Shown: piece after piece, positions 15,883-23,503 of the stretch | How the letters are laid out: each line of letters begins with the position of its first letter | How positions within the stretch are numbered: the stretch's first letter is position 1 | DNA from: JAAYJG01 sp964450305 | GTDB taxonomy: Bacteria > Bacillota > Clostridia > DSM-8532 | Direction: 5' to 3' | NCBI GenBank assembly: GCA_964450305.1 | Contig: CAYVFB010000037.1 | Span: forward strand, 1 to 28,755 | Length of the DNA stretch: 28,755 nucleotides | Notes under the pieces: generated by a model | What the model saw: the letters and a program-made list of their open reading frames with translations, nothing else | Told to the model about the DNA's origin: nothing | Database searches by the model: none | Made by a program: the position numbers and the translations under genes

Positions 15883-17418
15883 TTAAAAAACAGTTAATCT
15901 GTGTTTCGGGGTAAACCGGTAAGTAACCTTCATCCCGTCAATCAGGGTCTCATCCTCCGTGCCATCTTCAAGGGCTTGATCGTAAAAGGTCATCAGATAA
16001 TCGTAGATCTTCGTACCGCTGTCGCCAAACAAAAAGTTGAAGGTTTGCAGCAGGTGGGGGCGATAATCATCTTCAATGTATCCGTCGAAGGTTAACAATT
16101 CAACAGAAAATGAAACAATCCCCTTTTCCGTATCGATGTTGAAATTGAAAATATCGACGCCATTGCCGCCGACAATCTGGCTTTTAGTCTTTTCTAGCCC
16201 ATAATACAGGAACAGCTTTTTGTCCTGGTAATCCAGTTTGAGGTAATTTCCTCCTTCGTCCAACACTTTAATGATTTTGGAAATGCTGGCCGGAATGTCC
16301 GGATGCTCTTCATAGGTATAGGGTTCATACCCGTTTTCACCCATGACCAATAAATTACCATTATCATCAAACATGCAGTTGTTTGTTATAAAGTTTTCAT
16401 CCGTGACTTTTGTGGTTTCAGATGAACTTTGCGACTCCTCCCTGAACAGCAGGTCCTTTTCCAGTGGAAAAAGGTCGAGCTTCTTCATGGTTTCCGATTT
16501 GAAGACAGTGAACAGAATGACATCATTCTTTTCATACTCATCATTTTCTGTATGGTATTTTCGGTACATGTACACATCAACATCATCACTGCTGCCTGTC
16601 GCCACCGCCACCATCAATTCGCTGTAATAGCGGTTTTCATAGTCTTTTTGAACATACCCTTTATCCATAAAACGATATAGTATTTCTTTTCCGTAATCTT
16701 TTTGCAGGGACGCAATGATATCAGCCTTCTCTTCCTCAGAAATGCAGCTGATATCGCTGGGGAACTCATCGTTATAGATTTTTGGCTGCTGCTTGTTTTT
16801 CGTTTCATTCCATTGCTTCAGGTATCTTTGGCTGCCAAAGTCGTTACGTTGCACTTCCATATAATGTAAGGAACCGCCGGATATTAAAAGTATCCCCATC
16901 AGCCAGAAGAGCCACTTGGAAGACTTTACAAAGCGATCATCCCCGTTCTCTTCGCTTTGGAAATATTGATAGTAGATAGAAAGGGCAAATAAAACCACAA
17001 AGAAAAAACCATACCCAAGTATGCATAGCAGATAAGTACGATTGGAATTGTTTATGACAGGAACACATGCAGCCAGTCCAAGCAACAGCGCAACAAACAT
17101 ACACCATGGGTTCCACGTTCTGCGGAAAACCCAGTTATCTGAATCCGTCATCAATTCGGCACTGTACCGCTTATTGAATAAATCTGAAATCATCATAAAA
17201 ATGTTAGTCGCTTTACCTGTCTTTTTACCCGGTATTACATCCCTGTCTGGCTGAATAACACCGTACAGAAAAAGAGGAATGGTAATAAGGGTAAGTATGG
17301 AACTGTTCGTGAGCATCTCTTTATTACCGGGATAGGGGATAAAGAAAAAGCTGGCTGCCGCACAAAGAAAAGCACCAACAATTGCAATAAAATTTATTTT
17401 TTGCAGTTCACGAGTCAT
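15883..17418 (-). CDS. Uncharacterised membrane protein, 511 residues
   Basis: I do not recognise this protein. The N-terminal 190 residues hold about five hydrophobic helices (about 8-28, 38-55, 107-127, 130-150 and 168-185), with a soluble stretch of about 50 residues between the second and third. The remaining 320 residues are hydrophilic, acidic and low in Cys, without visible catalytic motifs (for example GSQRYLKQWNETKN and FPSDISCISEEEKADII). The topology suggests a membrane-anchored protein with a large domain on one side of the membrane. The ATG at 17418 follows GGAGAA by five bases. A promoter of the shared type lies about 70 bases upstream, so it may belong to the same regulon as the S-layer and nfeD-floT genes. 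Confidence 0.75.
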   Translation of the reverse strand: MTRELQKINFIAIVGAFLCAAASFFFIPYPGNKEMLTNSSILTLITIPLFLYGVIQPDRDVIPGKKTGKATNIFMMISDLFNKRYSAELMTDSDNWVFRRTWNPWCMFVALLLGLAACVPVINNSNRTYLLCILGYGFFFVVLFALSIYYQYFQSEENGDDRFVKSSKWLFWLMGILLISGGSLHYMEVQRNDFGSQRYLKQWNETKNKQQPKIYNDEFPSDISCISEEEKADIIASLQKDYGKEILYRFMDKGYVQKDYENRYYSELMVAVATGSSDDVDVYMYRKYHTENDEYEKNDVILFTVFKSETMKKLDLFPLEKDLLFREESQSSSETTKVTDENFITNNCMFDDNGNLLVMGENGYEPYTYEEHPDIPASISKIIKVLDEGGNYLKLDYQDKKLFLYYGLEKTKSQIVGGNGVDIFNFNIDTEKGIVSFSVELLTFDGYIEDDYRPHLLQTFNFLFGDSGTKIYDYLMTFYDQALEDGTEDETLIDGMKVTYRFTPKHRLTVF

Positions 17419-17489
17419 CCGTGTTCTCCCTGAATCAACATGATAAGGATTCCAACAAATGTGGATAATTCTTCACGCTGCCTTTCATT

Positions 17490-17518
17490 ATTATAGCAAC
17501 AAAAAATTATGCTTGCAA
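17490..17518 (-). promoter_or_regulatory. Shared promoter/operator motif, copy 2, upstream of the 511-residue membrane protein
   Basis: On the minus strand TTGCAA (17513-17518) and TATAAT (17490-17495) are separated by 17 bases, with ATTGC-AA-GCA around the -35 and GTTGC before the -10. It matches copies at 14153 and 22688. The transcript would begin about 65 bases before the ATG at 17418. Confidence 0.7.
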
Positions 17519-17551
17519 TGATGTAACCGAAGTGCGGTACAGAAGCGCAGC

Positions 17552-17634
17552 GAAGGATCTTGTCAGGAGTAATGCAAGATCCTTCACATCGTTCAGGATG
17601 ACAATCCCCGTTCAGCAGGCTGCGCCTGATTACC
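17552..17634. repeat. Dispersed intergenic repeat (GATCCTTCAC...GCAGGCTGCGCCTG), full copy
   Basis: It contains the inverted repeat GAAGGATCTTG (17552-17562) / CAAGATCCTTC (17575-17585), followed by TCGTTCAGG and GCAGGCTGCGCCTG. A shorter copy in the opposite orientation lies at 24125-24172. Such CTTCGTTCAGGATGAC elements are often found scattered in bacterial genomes. Confidence 0.65.
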
Positions 17635-17647
17635 TGCGAACAGTAAT

Positions 17648-17699
17648 GACCTGTCCCCCTGGTCAAATTAAACCAAGGTACCTGTCCCCCTGGTCGTTT
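17648..17699. repeat. Direct repeat of CCTGTCCCCCTGGTC overlapping the end of the GGDEF-EAL gene
   Basis: CCTGTCCCCCTGGTC occurs twice, starting at 17650 and 17681, separated by AAATTAAACCAAGGTA. On the minus strand the second copy encodes the last residues of the GGDEF-EAL protein (TTRGTGTLV). The GGGGGACAGGTACCTTGG core resembles the other GC-rich hairpin repeats. Confidence 0.65.
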
Positions 17700-19728
17700 C
17701 TTCGTTTATCCTGGCTACCAGCTCCTGAATGGCCTTCATCTCTATCGGCCTGCCCAGTAAATATCCCTGAGCGTAGTCACAGCCTGTGGCTCTCAGGAAT
17801 TCCAGCTGTTCTTGCGTTTCCACGCCTTCTGCAACCACCAGAAGGTTCAGATGATGTGCCATGTGTATCATGTCCCCCAGCAGTTTTTTGGAGTATAGCT
17901 CAGCTGCAATGTCATCTACAAAGGTTTTATCAATTTTTAGTGTGTCAATGGGAAGCATTTTTAAATAATTCAGGGAGGAATAGCCGGTTCCAAAATCATC
18001 CAGTGAAATATGAATCCCCAATGCTTTCAATTCCTTCAGCAGCTGAACGGTTTCTTCCGGCGAATCGATCAGCATGGACTCGGTAATCTCCAGTTCAAGC
18101 CTGCATGGATCCAGCCGGGTTTCTTCCAAAACGTCCTTTACCGACTGAATAAAACCCTCATCTCTCATCTGTACCGCCGATATATTTACCGATACCAAAG
18201 CATCCAGATCATACTGTTCACAAAGCTTCTGAAACATCTGGCACGCGGTTTGCATCACCCATTTCCCAATGGGAATAATTAACCCTGTTTTTTCTGCCAG
18301 CGGAATAAATTCCATCGGGCTGATAACGCCCCGGGAGGACCTCCATCGGATGAGGGCTTCAAAGCCCCGGATGTTGTCGCTGCCATCCAGCGAGAATTGA
18401 GGCTGGAACACCAGGAAGAATTCAACGTTTTTCAGAGCATCTGTTAGTTGTTTCTCCCGTTCAAATCTTCGAAGGATTTCTTCCTTCATTTCTCCTCTAA
18501 AAAACTGTATGTTGTTCCGGCCTATTTCCTTTGCTTTAAACATGGCTGTATCAGCACATTTCATCAGTTCAATCTCTTCTTCGCCGTCAAAGGGGTACAC
18601 AGACACGCCAAAGCTTGCGGAGGTTTTGATGCTGCGAGCCTCCGGGATTTCTATTTCAGAAATGGACTGGCGGATCTGGTCAATGAATCGAAAAACACTG
18701 TCCTCATCCATGGGCTGTTGAATCAGCAATGCAAATTCATCTCCGCCCAGCCTTCCTGCCAGATCTTCCTGCGCCATGTTCTGATTCAGGATTTCTGTAA
18801 CCTTATTCAGCAATTCATCCCCTGCGCGATAACCCAGGGTATCATTGACATGCTTGAAATTATCAATATCAAAAAAGACAATATATATTGGATTTCTGTT
18901 TTGGTTCAACCGTAACATCGACTGAAGCCGTTCAAGGATCATTTGCCGGTTGGGCAGCCCCGTCAGCGTATCGAAATATGAGATATAGTTCAGCCTTACT
19001 TCCTTCTCCAGAATTTGCTCATTATATTCTGTCAGCTGTTCATTCTGGCAGCGAAGCTCTTCTTCGGTTGCAGAAATTTCCTCATAAAGCTGAAGAATTT
19101 CCTCTTTTTGTTTCAGGGCCTCCGCAAGCATCTTTCTTTCTTTTGTGAGCCGGTTTTCATTGACCTTCATCACAATGGTCGCTGCAATGAACAGGACAAA
19201 AAACAATCCAAACTGTACCAGAAAATAAGCTTCATCCATCACTACCGTTTTACCAATTTGGAAAATCCTTAGGTCAATACCCGCGATGATCAGGCTTGCA
19301 CCCACATAATAAATCATAACGCGGTTTGTTCGGATTATGGCCAGGACGATTTGAATAAAGACCATGGTTAAAACAGCCGGGGTTACATCAATAAAGAAAT
19401 GATCAATTGTATAAAGGAACCAAAGGTTTATCAGTATGGAAACATAATGTGTCATTCGACGTGGTTTGATGGGTATTCGTGTAACCATTTCAAACAACAC
19501 GGCAATCAAGATATAAAAGATGCTGCTGTATAATGTTTCCTGGTAAGGCCTGTGCCATAATACGTTTCTGATGAAGATGTGCACTAACACGCCAACTACA
19601 AGAACCGGCGATGCGAACAATGCTATCAGAATGTTTTCATACAGCTCGATCTGCTGCTCATCGTTGGATACATCTATTGCTTTCAGAATGGACGGAACAT
19701 TACGGCGTACTTTCATCTTTTTATCCAA
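17668..19728 (-). CDS. Membrane GGDEF-EAL protein (cyclic-di-GMP synthesis and/or breakdown)
   Basis: This 686-residue protein has about six transmembrane helices in residues 25-200, a coiled coil (about 200-255), a GGDEF domain (about 258-415) and an EAL domain (about 430-675). The GGDEF domain keeps DTLTGLPNR, FDIDNFKHVND and LGGDEFALL, so it could be an active diguanylate cyclase. The product-inhibition I-site RxxD before it reads AQED, so feedback inhibition is probably lost. The EAL domain keeps EALIRW, SVNISAVQM, ELEITES, LDDFGTGYSS, LKIDKTFV and VAEGVET, as expected for an active phosphodiesterase. The start is TTG 19728 with a GGGAAGGTG site upstream; ATG 19716 is the alternative. The C-terminal TTRGTGTLV comes from a repeat. 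Confidence 0.92.
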   Translation of the reverse strand: MDKKMKVRRNVPSILKAIDVSNDEQQIELYENILIALFASPVLVVGVLVHIFIRNVLWHRPYQETLYSSIFYILIAVLFEMVTRIPIKPRRMTHYVSILINLWFLYTIDHFFIDVTPAVLTMVFIQIVLAIIRTNRVMIYYVGASLIIAGIDLRIFQIGKTVVMDEAYFLVQFGLFFVLFIAATIVMKVNENRLTKERKMLAEALKQKEEILQLYEEISATEEELRCQNEQLTEYNEQILEKEVRLNYISYFDTLTGLPNRQMILERLQSMLRLNQNRNPIYIVFFDIDNFKHVNDTLGYRAGDELLNKVTEILNQNMAQEDLAGRLGGDEFALLIQQPMDEDSVFRFIDQIRQSISEIEIPEARSIKTSASFGVSVYPFDGEEEIELMKCADTAMFKAKEIGRNNIQFFRGEMKEEILRRFEREKQLTDALKNVEFFLVFQPQFSLDGSDNIRGFEALIRWRSSRGVISPMEFIPLAEKTGLIIPIGKWVMQTACQMFQKLCEQYDLDALVSVNISAVQMRDEGFIQSVKDVLEETRLDPCRLELEITESMLIDSPEETVQLLKELKALGIHISLDDFGTGYSSLNYLKMLPIDTLKIDKTFVDDIAAELYSKKLLGDMIHMAHHLNLLVVAEGVETQEQLEFLRATGCDYAQGYLLGRPIEMKAIQELVARINEETTRGTGTLV

Positions 19729-19843
19729 ATGAACACCTTCCCCCCCGGTGAAGAAATGGACCTTTTTATGGCTGGTGAAAGCGCTGCAAGCAAATATTGG
19801 CTTGACCGCACATTGATTCTATAAATCTGTTTCCTGTAAATCT

Positions 19844-19872
19844 ATTCTAACCCCTTTTATCAAAAAAAACAA
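19844..19872 (-). promoter_or_regulatory. Promoter of the GGDEF-EAL gene
   Basis: On the minus strand TTGTTT (19867-19872) and TAGAAT (19844-19849) are 17 bases apart. The leader to the TTG start is about 110 bases and holds a small CAAGC/GCTTG hairpin, but I see no cyclic-di-GMP riboswitch signature. Confidence 0.55.
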
Positions 19873-19914
19873 CTTCTGTTAATCCATTTTTACCACGGTT
19901 TATATAGAATAAAA

Positions 19915-19945
19915 CGCAAAAAAAGAACCCACGAATGGTTTCGTG
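19915..19945 (-). terminator. Intrinsic terminator of the nfeD-floT pair
   Basis: On the minus strand a CACGAA/TTCGTG stem with a four-base loop is followed by GGTTCTTTTTTT. It lies about 50 bases after the flotillin stop codon. Confidence 0.75.
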
Positions 19946-19996
19946 AGCTCGAAGGTGATATTATGGTATTATATTATGGAAAGCTTTAAAACAATT

Positions 19997-21400
19997 TTAT
20001 TGGTGTATGGCTTCGTTGGCCGCGGGCTCTGCCGTCTCAGGCTTCTCAGCGTTTTTGCCCAGGATTTCGGGCAGCTCCATGCCGGCCATTTTAAACATTT
20101 CATTCATTGGAGGAATGGATTTCAGCATTCCGGAAAGGAAACCGGCAGTTGCTGTGGTGCCTTCCTTGCCGCCCATGCCGTCCCAGACAGTGACTTTATC
20201 GATCTTGATGTTCTTGATGGCTTCAACCTGAACCTTCATCAACTCTTCCATCTTGTCTGCAAGCAACATGCGTGTAGCGTTCACAGCGTCACCGCCTGCT
20301 GCCTGAACCAGTTGTGCATAACCCATGGCTTGTTTTGTCAGGATTTCCTGTGTACCGCGGGCTTCAGCTTCCATCTTCATGAAGATGGCATCGGCATCAC
20401 CCTTTGCCAGGCGTCTGGTCTGCTCGGCCTGTGCTTCTGCTTCCAGTTCAAGCCTCTTCTTTTCGATTTCAGCACTCACCAGAACGTCTGCTTCCTGGGT
20501 GGCTTTTTCACGGGCGGCACGCGCCTGTTCAGCTTCCTGCTCGGCAACATAGGCTTCCATTAACGCCTTTGCTGTCTGTATCTTTTCAGATGAGGTAGCA
20601 ATCTTTAAGGCTTCTGCTTCGCGTTCACGGCGTACAGCATTGGACATAGCCACCTGAGCCTTGGATTCGTTTTCACCCTTAATAGCATCAGCATCGGCGG
20701 AAGCCACCTGGATTCTCTGGTCACGCCGCGCATTTGCCTCACCAATGGCACCGTCTCTTTCCTTTTCCGCAACGGTACGTTTCGCGTCATTGATGGCCTT
20801 TGCTGCGGCTTCTCTACCAAGGGCAACGATATAGCCCGATTCGTCGCTGATGTCAGTAACGTTTACGTTGATCAGGCGAAGACCTATTTTCTTTAATTCA
20901 GTTTCCACGTTGCTGGATACGGCATCAAGGAACTTATCCCTGTCGGTGTTGATTTCCTCGATATCCATCGTGGCGATAACCAGACGCAGCTGACCAAAAA
21001 TGATATCTTTGGCAAGGTCTTGAATTTGAGCAAGCTTCAGGCCCAGTAACCTTTCCGCTGCGTTCTGCATAACACCGGCCTCTGTGGAAATACCCACCGT
21101 AAAGCTTGACGGAACGTCGATACGGATGTTCTGGCGGCTGAGTGCGCTCTTCAGGTCAACGCTGATGGACATCGGTGTCAGGTCCAAAAACTCATAAGCC
21201 TGGATGACCGGCCATATAAACCCGGCGCCACCGTGGATACATTTCGCTGAAAGGGCTGTGCCATCTTTTGACGAGCCCACATTACCATATATAACCATGA
21301 TACGGTCGGATGGGCATCTTTTGTAACGGGAGATAATGAACATCAGGGTTGAAAAAACAAGGATAACGATAACTGCGGTAAGAATGAATTCACTTGGCAT
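19997..21400 (-). CDS. floT: Flotillin-family SPFH protein (FloT/YuaG-like)
   Basis: Flotillins are membrane-associated scaffold proteins that organise functional membrane microdomains. This 467-residue protein has an N-terminal membrane segment (about residues 5-23, FILTAVIVILVFSTLMFIIS), an SPFH/band-7 domain (about 28-200, with KCIHGGAGFIWPVIQ and RQNIRIDVPSSFTVGIS), a long Ala/Glu-rich coiled coil (about 205-375, repeats of EAEA, EKKRLELEAEAQAEQTRR) and a C-terminal oligomerisation region (GYAQLVQAAGGDAVNATRML, KIDKVTVWDGM). The length fits the family. GAGGAGG lies before ATG 21400. The gene follows an NfeD-like gene, the standard partner arrangement (YuaF-YuaG in Bacillus), with a terminator-like hairpin in the 165-base gap between them. 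Confidence 0.95.
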   Translation of the reverse strand: MPSEFILTAVIVILVFSTLMFIISRYKRCPSDRIMVIYGNVGSSKDGTALSAKCIHGGAGFIWPVIQAYEFLDLTPMSISVDLKSALSRQNIRIDVPSSFTVGISTEAGVMQNAAERLLGLKLAQIQDLAKDIIFGQLRLVIATMDIEEINTDRDKFLDAVSSNVETELKKIGLRLINVNVTDISDESGYIVALGREAAAKAINDAKRTVAEKERDGAIGEANARRDQRIQVASADADAIKGENESKAQVAMSNAVRREREAEALKIATSSEKIQTAKALMEAYVAEQEAEQARAAREKATQEADVLVSAEIEKKRLELEAEAQAEQTRRLAKGDADAIFMKMEAEARGTQEILTKQAMGYAQLVQAAGGDAVNATRMLLADKMEELMKVQVEAIKNIKIDKVTVWDGMGGKEGTTATAGFLSGMLKSIPPMNEMFKMAGMELPEILGKNAEKPETAEPAANEAIHQ

Positions 21401-21431
21401 TTTAGATTGACCTCCTCAATATATTTTTCAT

Positions 21432-21455
21432 AAAAACCCCGGGAGGGGATTTTTT
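21432..21455. terminator. Terminator-like hairpin between nfeD-like gene and floT
   Basis: AAAAACCCC-GGGA-GGGGATTTTTT forms a short stem flanked by A and T tracts on both strands, just before the floT ribosome binding site. It could cause partial termination between the two genes, or mask the start region. Confidence 0.5.
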
Positions 21456-21565
21456 ACCTGATAAGTCTGCACTGACCTGTTCGTATATGACTGCAAATCA
21501 TGTGCAACAATCATCTGGCTGTAAGCTTTCTGTTGTAGTCTTTGTTGTAACAGTGCTGCAGGGTT

Positions 21566-22621
21566 TTATCCGAGTAATTCCTCCGGTTCTGGGGGACTGT
21601 TTTGTTCCGAAGCTTCTTTTTGCTCCGTGGATTTATGCGCTGCTAGTTCTTTCTGTTCAGAAGATTCTTTCTGCTCTGCGGTTTCTTTTTGTTCCGCGGA
21701 TTCTTTCTGCTCTGCAGTTTCTTTATGTTCCGCGGATTCTTTAGGAGCAACCAGAAGCACTCCTTCCGATGCAACTGCCAAAACCGTAATTTTCTCGCCG
21801 GTTTTGATGGCACGGTCGGATTTTGAAACTGCATCCATTTCGCAGAAGCGATCCTGAACTATCACATTCACTTTTCCACACCCGTTTACGGGTATCGTCA
21901 GGTATACATCGCCATCCTTGCCCACGGCATTCTCCATTATGACATTGCCGCTTTGCTGCATTCTAACAAAGGCGCGGATGATCCATGCAACAAACCACAA
22001 GGCCAGCCAACCTACCGCAAGTGCCAGAATAACCGCAAGGATACCGGGTAAGTTCCAGTCAATTGCCACAACACCCATCCATCCACCGACAGATAAAAAT
22101 GCGACAATTCCCCTGACGGTAAACAGACGCAGTGCATCGCCCTTGTCATGGCTGTGATCTGTATGATGACCGTGAGCATGGTCATGTTCAATTCCATGGG
22201 CTGCGTCGTGATCAAAGCTTTCGGGATGATCGCCTGCCATATCATGGCCGTCACCACTGAAGATATCGTGGACATGGCCGTCCGCTATGTCATGGCCGTC
22301 ACCACTGAAGATGTCGTGAACATGGCCGTCCGCTATGTCATGGCCGTCACCGCTGAAGATATCGTGGACATGGCCGTCCGCTATGTCATGACCGTCACCG
22401 CTGAAGATATCGTGGGCATGACCATCCGCTATGTCGTGGGCGTCCATCCCATCATGAACATTCAAATCGCCATGGTCCGCCCCGTCGGCTGTATCCGCAT
22501 CACCCACTTGAATAAACCCAAACAGCATCAGGATAAACTGAAGAACCATGAAAAGCGTTGCAGGTGCGGCAATGGATGCAAGCACTCTTTGCAAATCAGT
22601 TAAAGAATTCCACCATTCCAT
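21566..22621 (-). CDS. NfeD-like membrane protein with His/Asp-rich tandem-repeat loop
   Basis: NfeD proteins pair with flotillins and carry a C-terminal OB-fold. Here residues 14-37 form a first membrane helix; residues 40-165 are a His/Asp/Gly-rich loop with tandem GDGHDIADGHVHDIFS units ending in HDHAHGHHTDHSHDKGD; residues about 168-228 hold two or three further helices (GIVAFLSVGGWMGVVAI, LAVILALAVGWLALWFVAWI); residues about 235-300 are the OB domain (GKDGDVYLTIPVNGCGKVNV); residues 300-351 are a KE-rich repetitive tail (AEQKES/AEQKET units). At 351 residues it is about twice the size of Bacillus YuaF, the excess being the loop and tail. The loop could bind metal such as zinc or nickel; this is inference. 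AAGGAG precedes ATG 22621, and a shared-type promoter lies about 67 bases upstream. Confidence 0.87.
   Translation of the reverse strand: MEWWNSLTDLQRVLASIAAPATLFMVLQFILMLFGFIQVGDADTADGADHGDLNVHDGMDAHDIADGHAHDIFSGDGHDIADGHVHDIFSGDGHDIADGHVHDIFSGDGHDIADGHVHDIFSGDGHDMAGDHPESFDHDAAHGIEHDHAHGHHTDHSHDKGDALRLFTVRGIVAFLSVGGWMGVVAIDWNLPGILAVILALAVGWLALWFVAWIIRAFVRMQQSGNVIMENAVGKDGDVYLTIPVNGCGKVNVIVQDRFCEMDAVSKSDRAIKTGEKITVLAVASEGVLLVAPKESAEHKETAEQKESAEQKETAEQKESSEQKELAAHKSTEQKEASEQNSPPEPEELLG
21627..21745. repeat. Short tandem repeat encoding the KE-rich tail of the NfeD-like protein
   Basis: Alternating 18-base units (for example GCGGTTTCTTTTTGTTCC, GCGGATTCTTTCTGCTCT) encode AEQKET and AEQKES on the minus strand. 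The tail is low-complexity and likely disordered. Confidence 0.6.
22243..22434. repeat. Four tandem 48-bp repeats encoding His/Asp-rich 16-residue units
   Basis: Units begin at 22243, 22291, 22339 and 22387 (CATGGCCGTCACCRCTGAAG at each start) and differ at only a few bases. Each encodes GDGHDIADGHVHDIFS or a close variant on the minus strand. A partial related unit follows to about 22450. The near-identity points to recent expansion by slippage or unequal recombination. Confidence 0.9.
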
Positions 22622-22687
22622 ATAATTCTCCTTTCTGCATTATTCCACACCAGACATCTGGCCCGGAAAGGCCAAAAACGTATCCGT

Positions 22688-22716
22688 GTTATAACAACGG
22701 AAGCGATTGCTTGCAA
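22688..22716 (-). promoter_or_regulatory. Shared promoter/operator motif, copy 3, upstream of nfeD-floT
   Basis: On the minus strand TTGCAA (22711-22716) and TATAAC (22688-22693) are 17 bases apart. The -35 box is in the centre of the palindrome GCGATTGC-AA-GCAATCGC (22705-22722 region), and GTTGT precedes the -10, as in copies at 14153 and 17490. Confidence 0.7.
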
Positions 22717-22795
22717 TCGCAATTGTTTTGCCACGAAGATTACCAGCTTTGGAAGCCGGCACCTTTCCTTAAGTATATTATTCCGGGCAGTGTGT

Positions 22796-23341
22796 CTAAA
22801 TGTTTTTTGTCAGATGGTTCGCCGCCTTTACGTATTCGGCAGATAAACAAGAATAAACCAACGCTTCGAGAATTAACCTTAACCGATTCTTTGCACCTGG
22901 AAAGGGCTCTTGAAAGGTTCTCAGACGCTCATCAAGCTTCTGCTGCAAATTGCTTTCATTCACATCCACCTTGTTGTCCGGAGTGATCAAAACATCACAA
23001 AGGCATTGGTAAATATCGCTGTCATCCATAATGTCGTCGGAACGATCTAACAGGTTGCCGTTCACATAGCTTATCAGGCTGGCAACCCTTTCAATGACGA
23101 AGGTGCCCCTAAACAAACTGATCAGAATAATTCGTCCCAAATGGCTTTTGGAATACTTCCTGTTCACCGGCGGGTTCACATAGCCCCTCTTGATCCAGTT
23201 TTGAATGGTACTGGCTTCAAGCCCAGTAATTTCAGACACCTGCGACAGAGTAATACCATTGGTTACATTGAAGATTCCCTCAAGCAGCCCTGTTGATGAA
23301 ATGCGAACCGTTGTTCCTGGAAAATAAGCAGGTGGGTTCAT
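22796..23341 (-). CDS. DUF1836-family protein with MerR-like helix-turn-helix
   Basis: This protein of about 181 residues matches the Firmicutes DUF1836 family. Near the N-terminus GITLSQVSEITGLEASTIQN followed by WIKRGYVNPPVNRKYS is a MerR-like helix-turn-helix and wing, and ILISLFRGTFVIERVASLIS is the usual following helix pair. The C-terminal half is helical and of unknown role. It is likely a DNA-binding regulator; the targets are not known. The frame is open to an ATG at 23392, but that ATG overlaps a perfect TATAAT box, while ATG 23341 has GGGAGG seven bases upstream, so I start it there. It lies between the VanZ-like gene and nfeD-floT on the same strand, each with its own promoter. 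Confidence 0.88.
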   Translation of the reverse strand: MNPPAYFPGTTVRISSTGLLEGIFNVTNGITLSQVSEITGLEASTIQNWIKRGYVNPPVNRKYSKSHLGRIILISLFRGTFVIERVASLISYVNGNLLDRSDDIMDDSDIYQCLCDVLITPDNKVDVNESNLQQKLDERLRTFQEPFPGAKNRLRLILEALVYSCLSAEYVKAANHLTKNI

Positions 23342-23390
23342 AGGATACCTCCCTTCCACTTCCTGTTTCGTTGTTTCCGAATATGAATCC

Positions 23391-23419
23391 ATTATACACT
23401 AGGTTCTTGCGATTGTAAA
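23391..23419 (-). promoter_or_regulatory. Sigma-A promoter of the DUF1836 gene
   Basis: On the minus strand TTTACA (23414-23419) and TATAAT (23391-23396) are 17 bases apart. This near-consensus promoter shows that translation must start further in, at 23341. A GCGATTG element (23409-23415, plus strand) overlaps the -35 box. Confidence 0.85.
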
Positions 23420-23476
23420 TACGGTTCACGTGAACTTATATTGTGTTGCTATGAACCTATTGCGATGAGTTGCGAT
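23407..23476. promoter_or_regulatory. Candidate operator cluster upstream of the DUF1836 gene
   Basis: The perfect palindrome GTTCACGTGAAC lies at 23424-23435. TTGCGAT occurs three times in the same orientation at 23407-23413, 23460-23466 and 23470-23476; the last two are exactly one helical turn (10 bases) apart. These sit at and upstream of the -35 box, as expected for autoregulation. Confidence 0.45.
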
Positions 23477-23503
23477 TAGCTGTGTATTGCTAAGTATTAC
23501 GTA

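Noticed and set aside
17415..17666. 83-residue open frame on the minus strand upstream of the 511-residue membrane protein
   Set aside because: Most of it is the repeat element and promoter copy 2 read as protein; its end only overlaps the true ATG at 17418.
19729..19840. Cyclic-di-GMP riboswitch in the leader of the GGDEF-EAL gene
   Set aside because: The leader has only a short CAAGC/GCTTG hairpin and none of the conserved GEMM sequence blocks.
22240..22440. Possible CRISPR array because of regularly spaced repeats
   Set aside because: The 48-bp units are directly adjacent with no unique spacers and are in frame inside a gene; they are a protein-coding tandem repeat.
22148..22603. 151-residue open frame on the plus strand with repeats (AVRYVMAVTTEDIVDM-like)
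   Set aside because: It is the antisense shadow of the His/Asp-rich tandem repeats of the NfeD-like gene; repeats keep several frames open.
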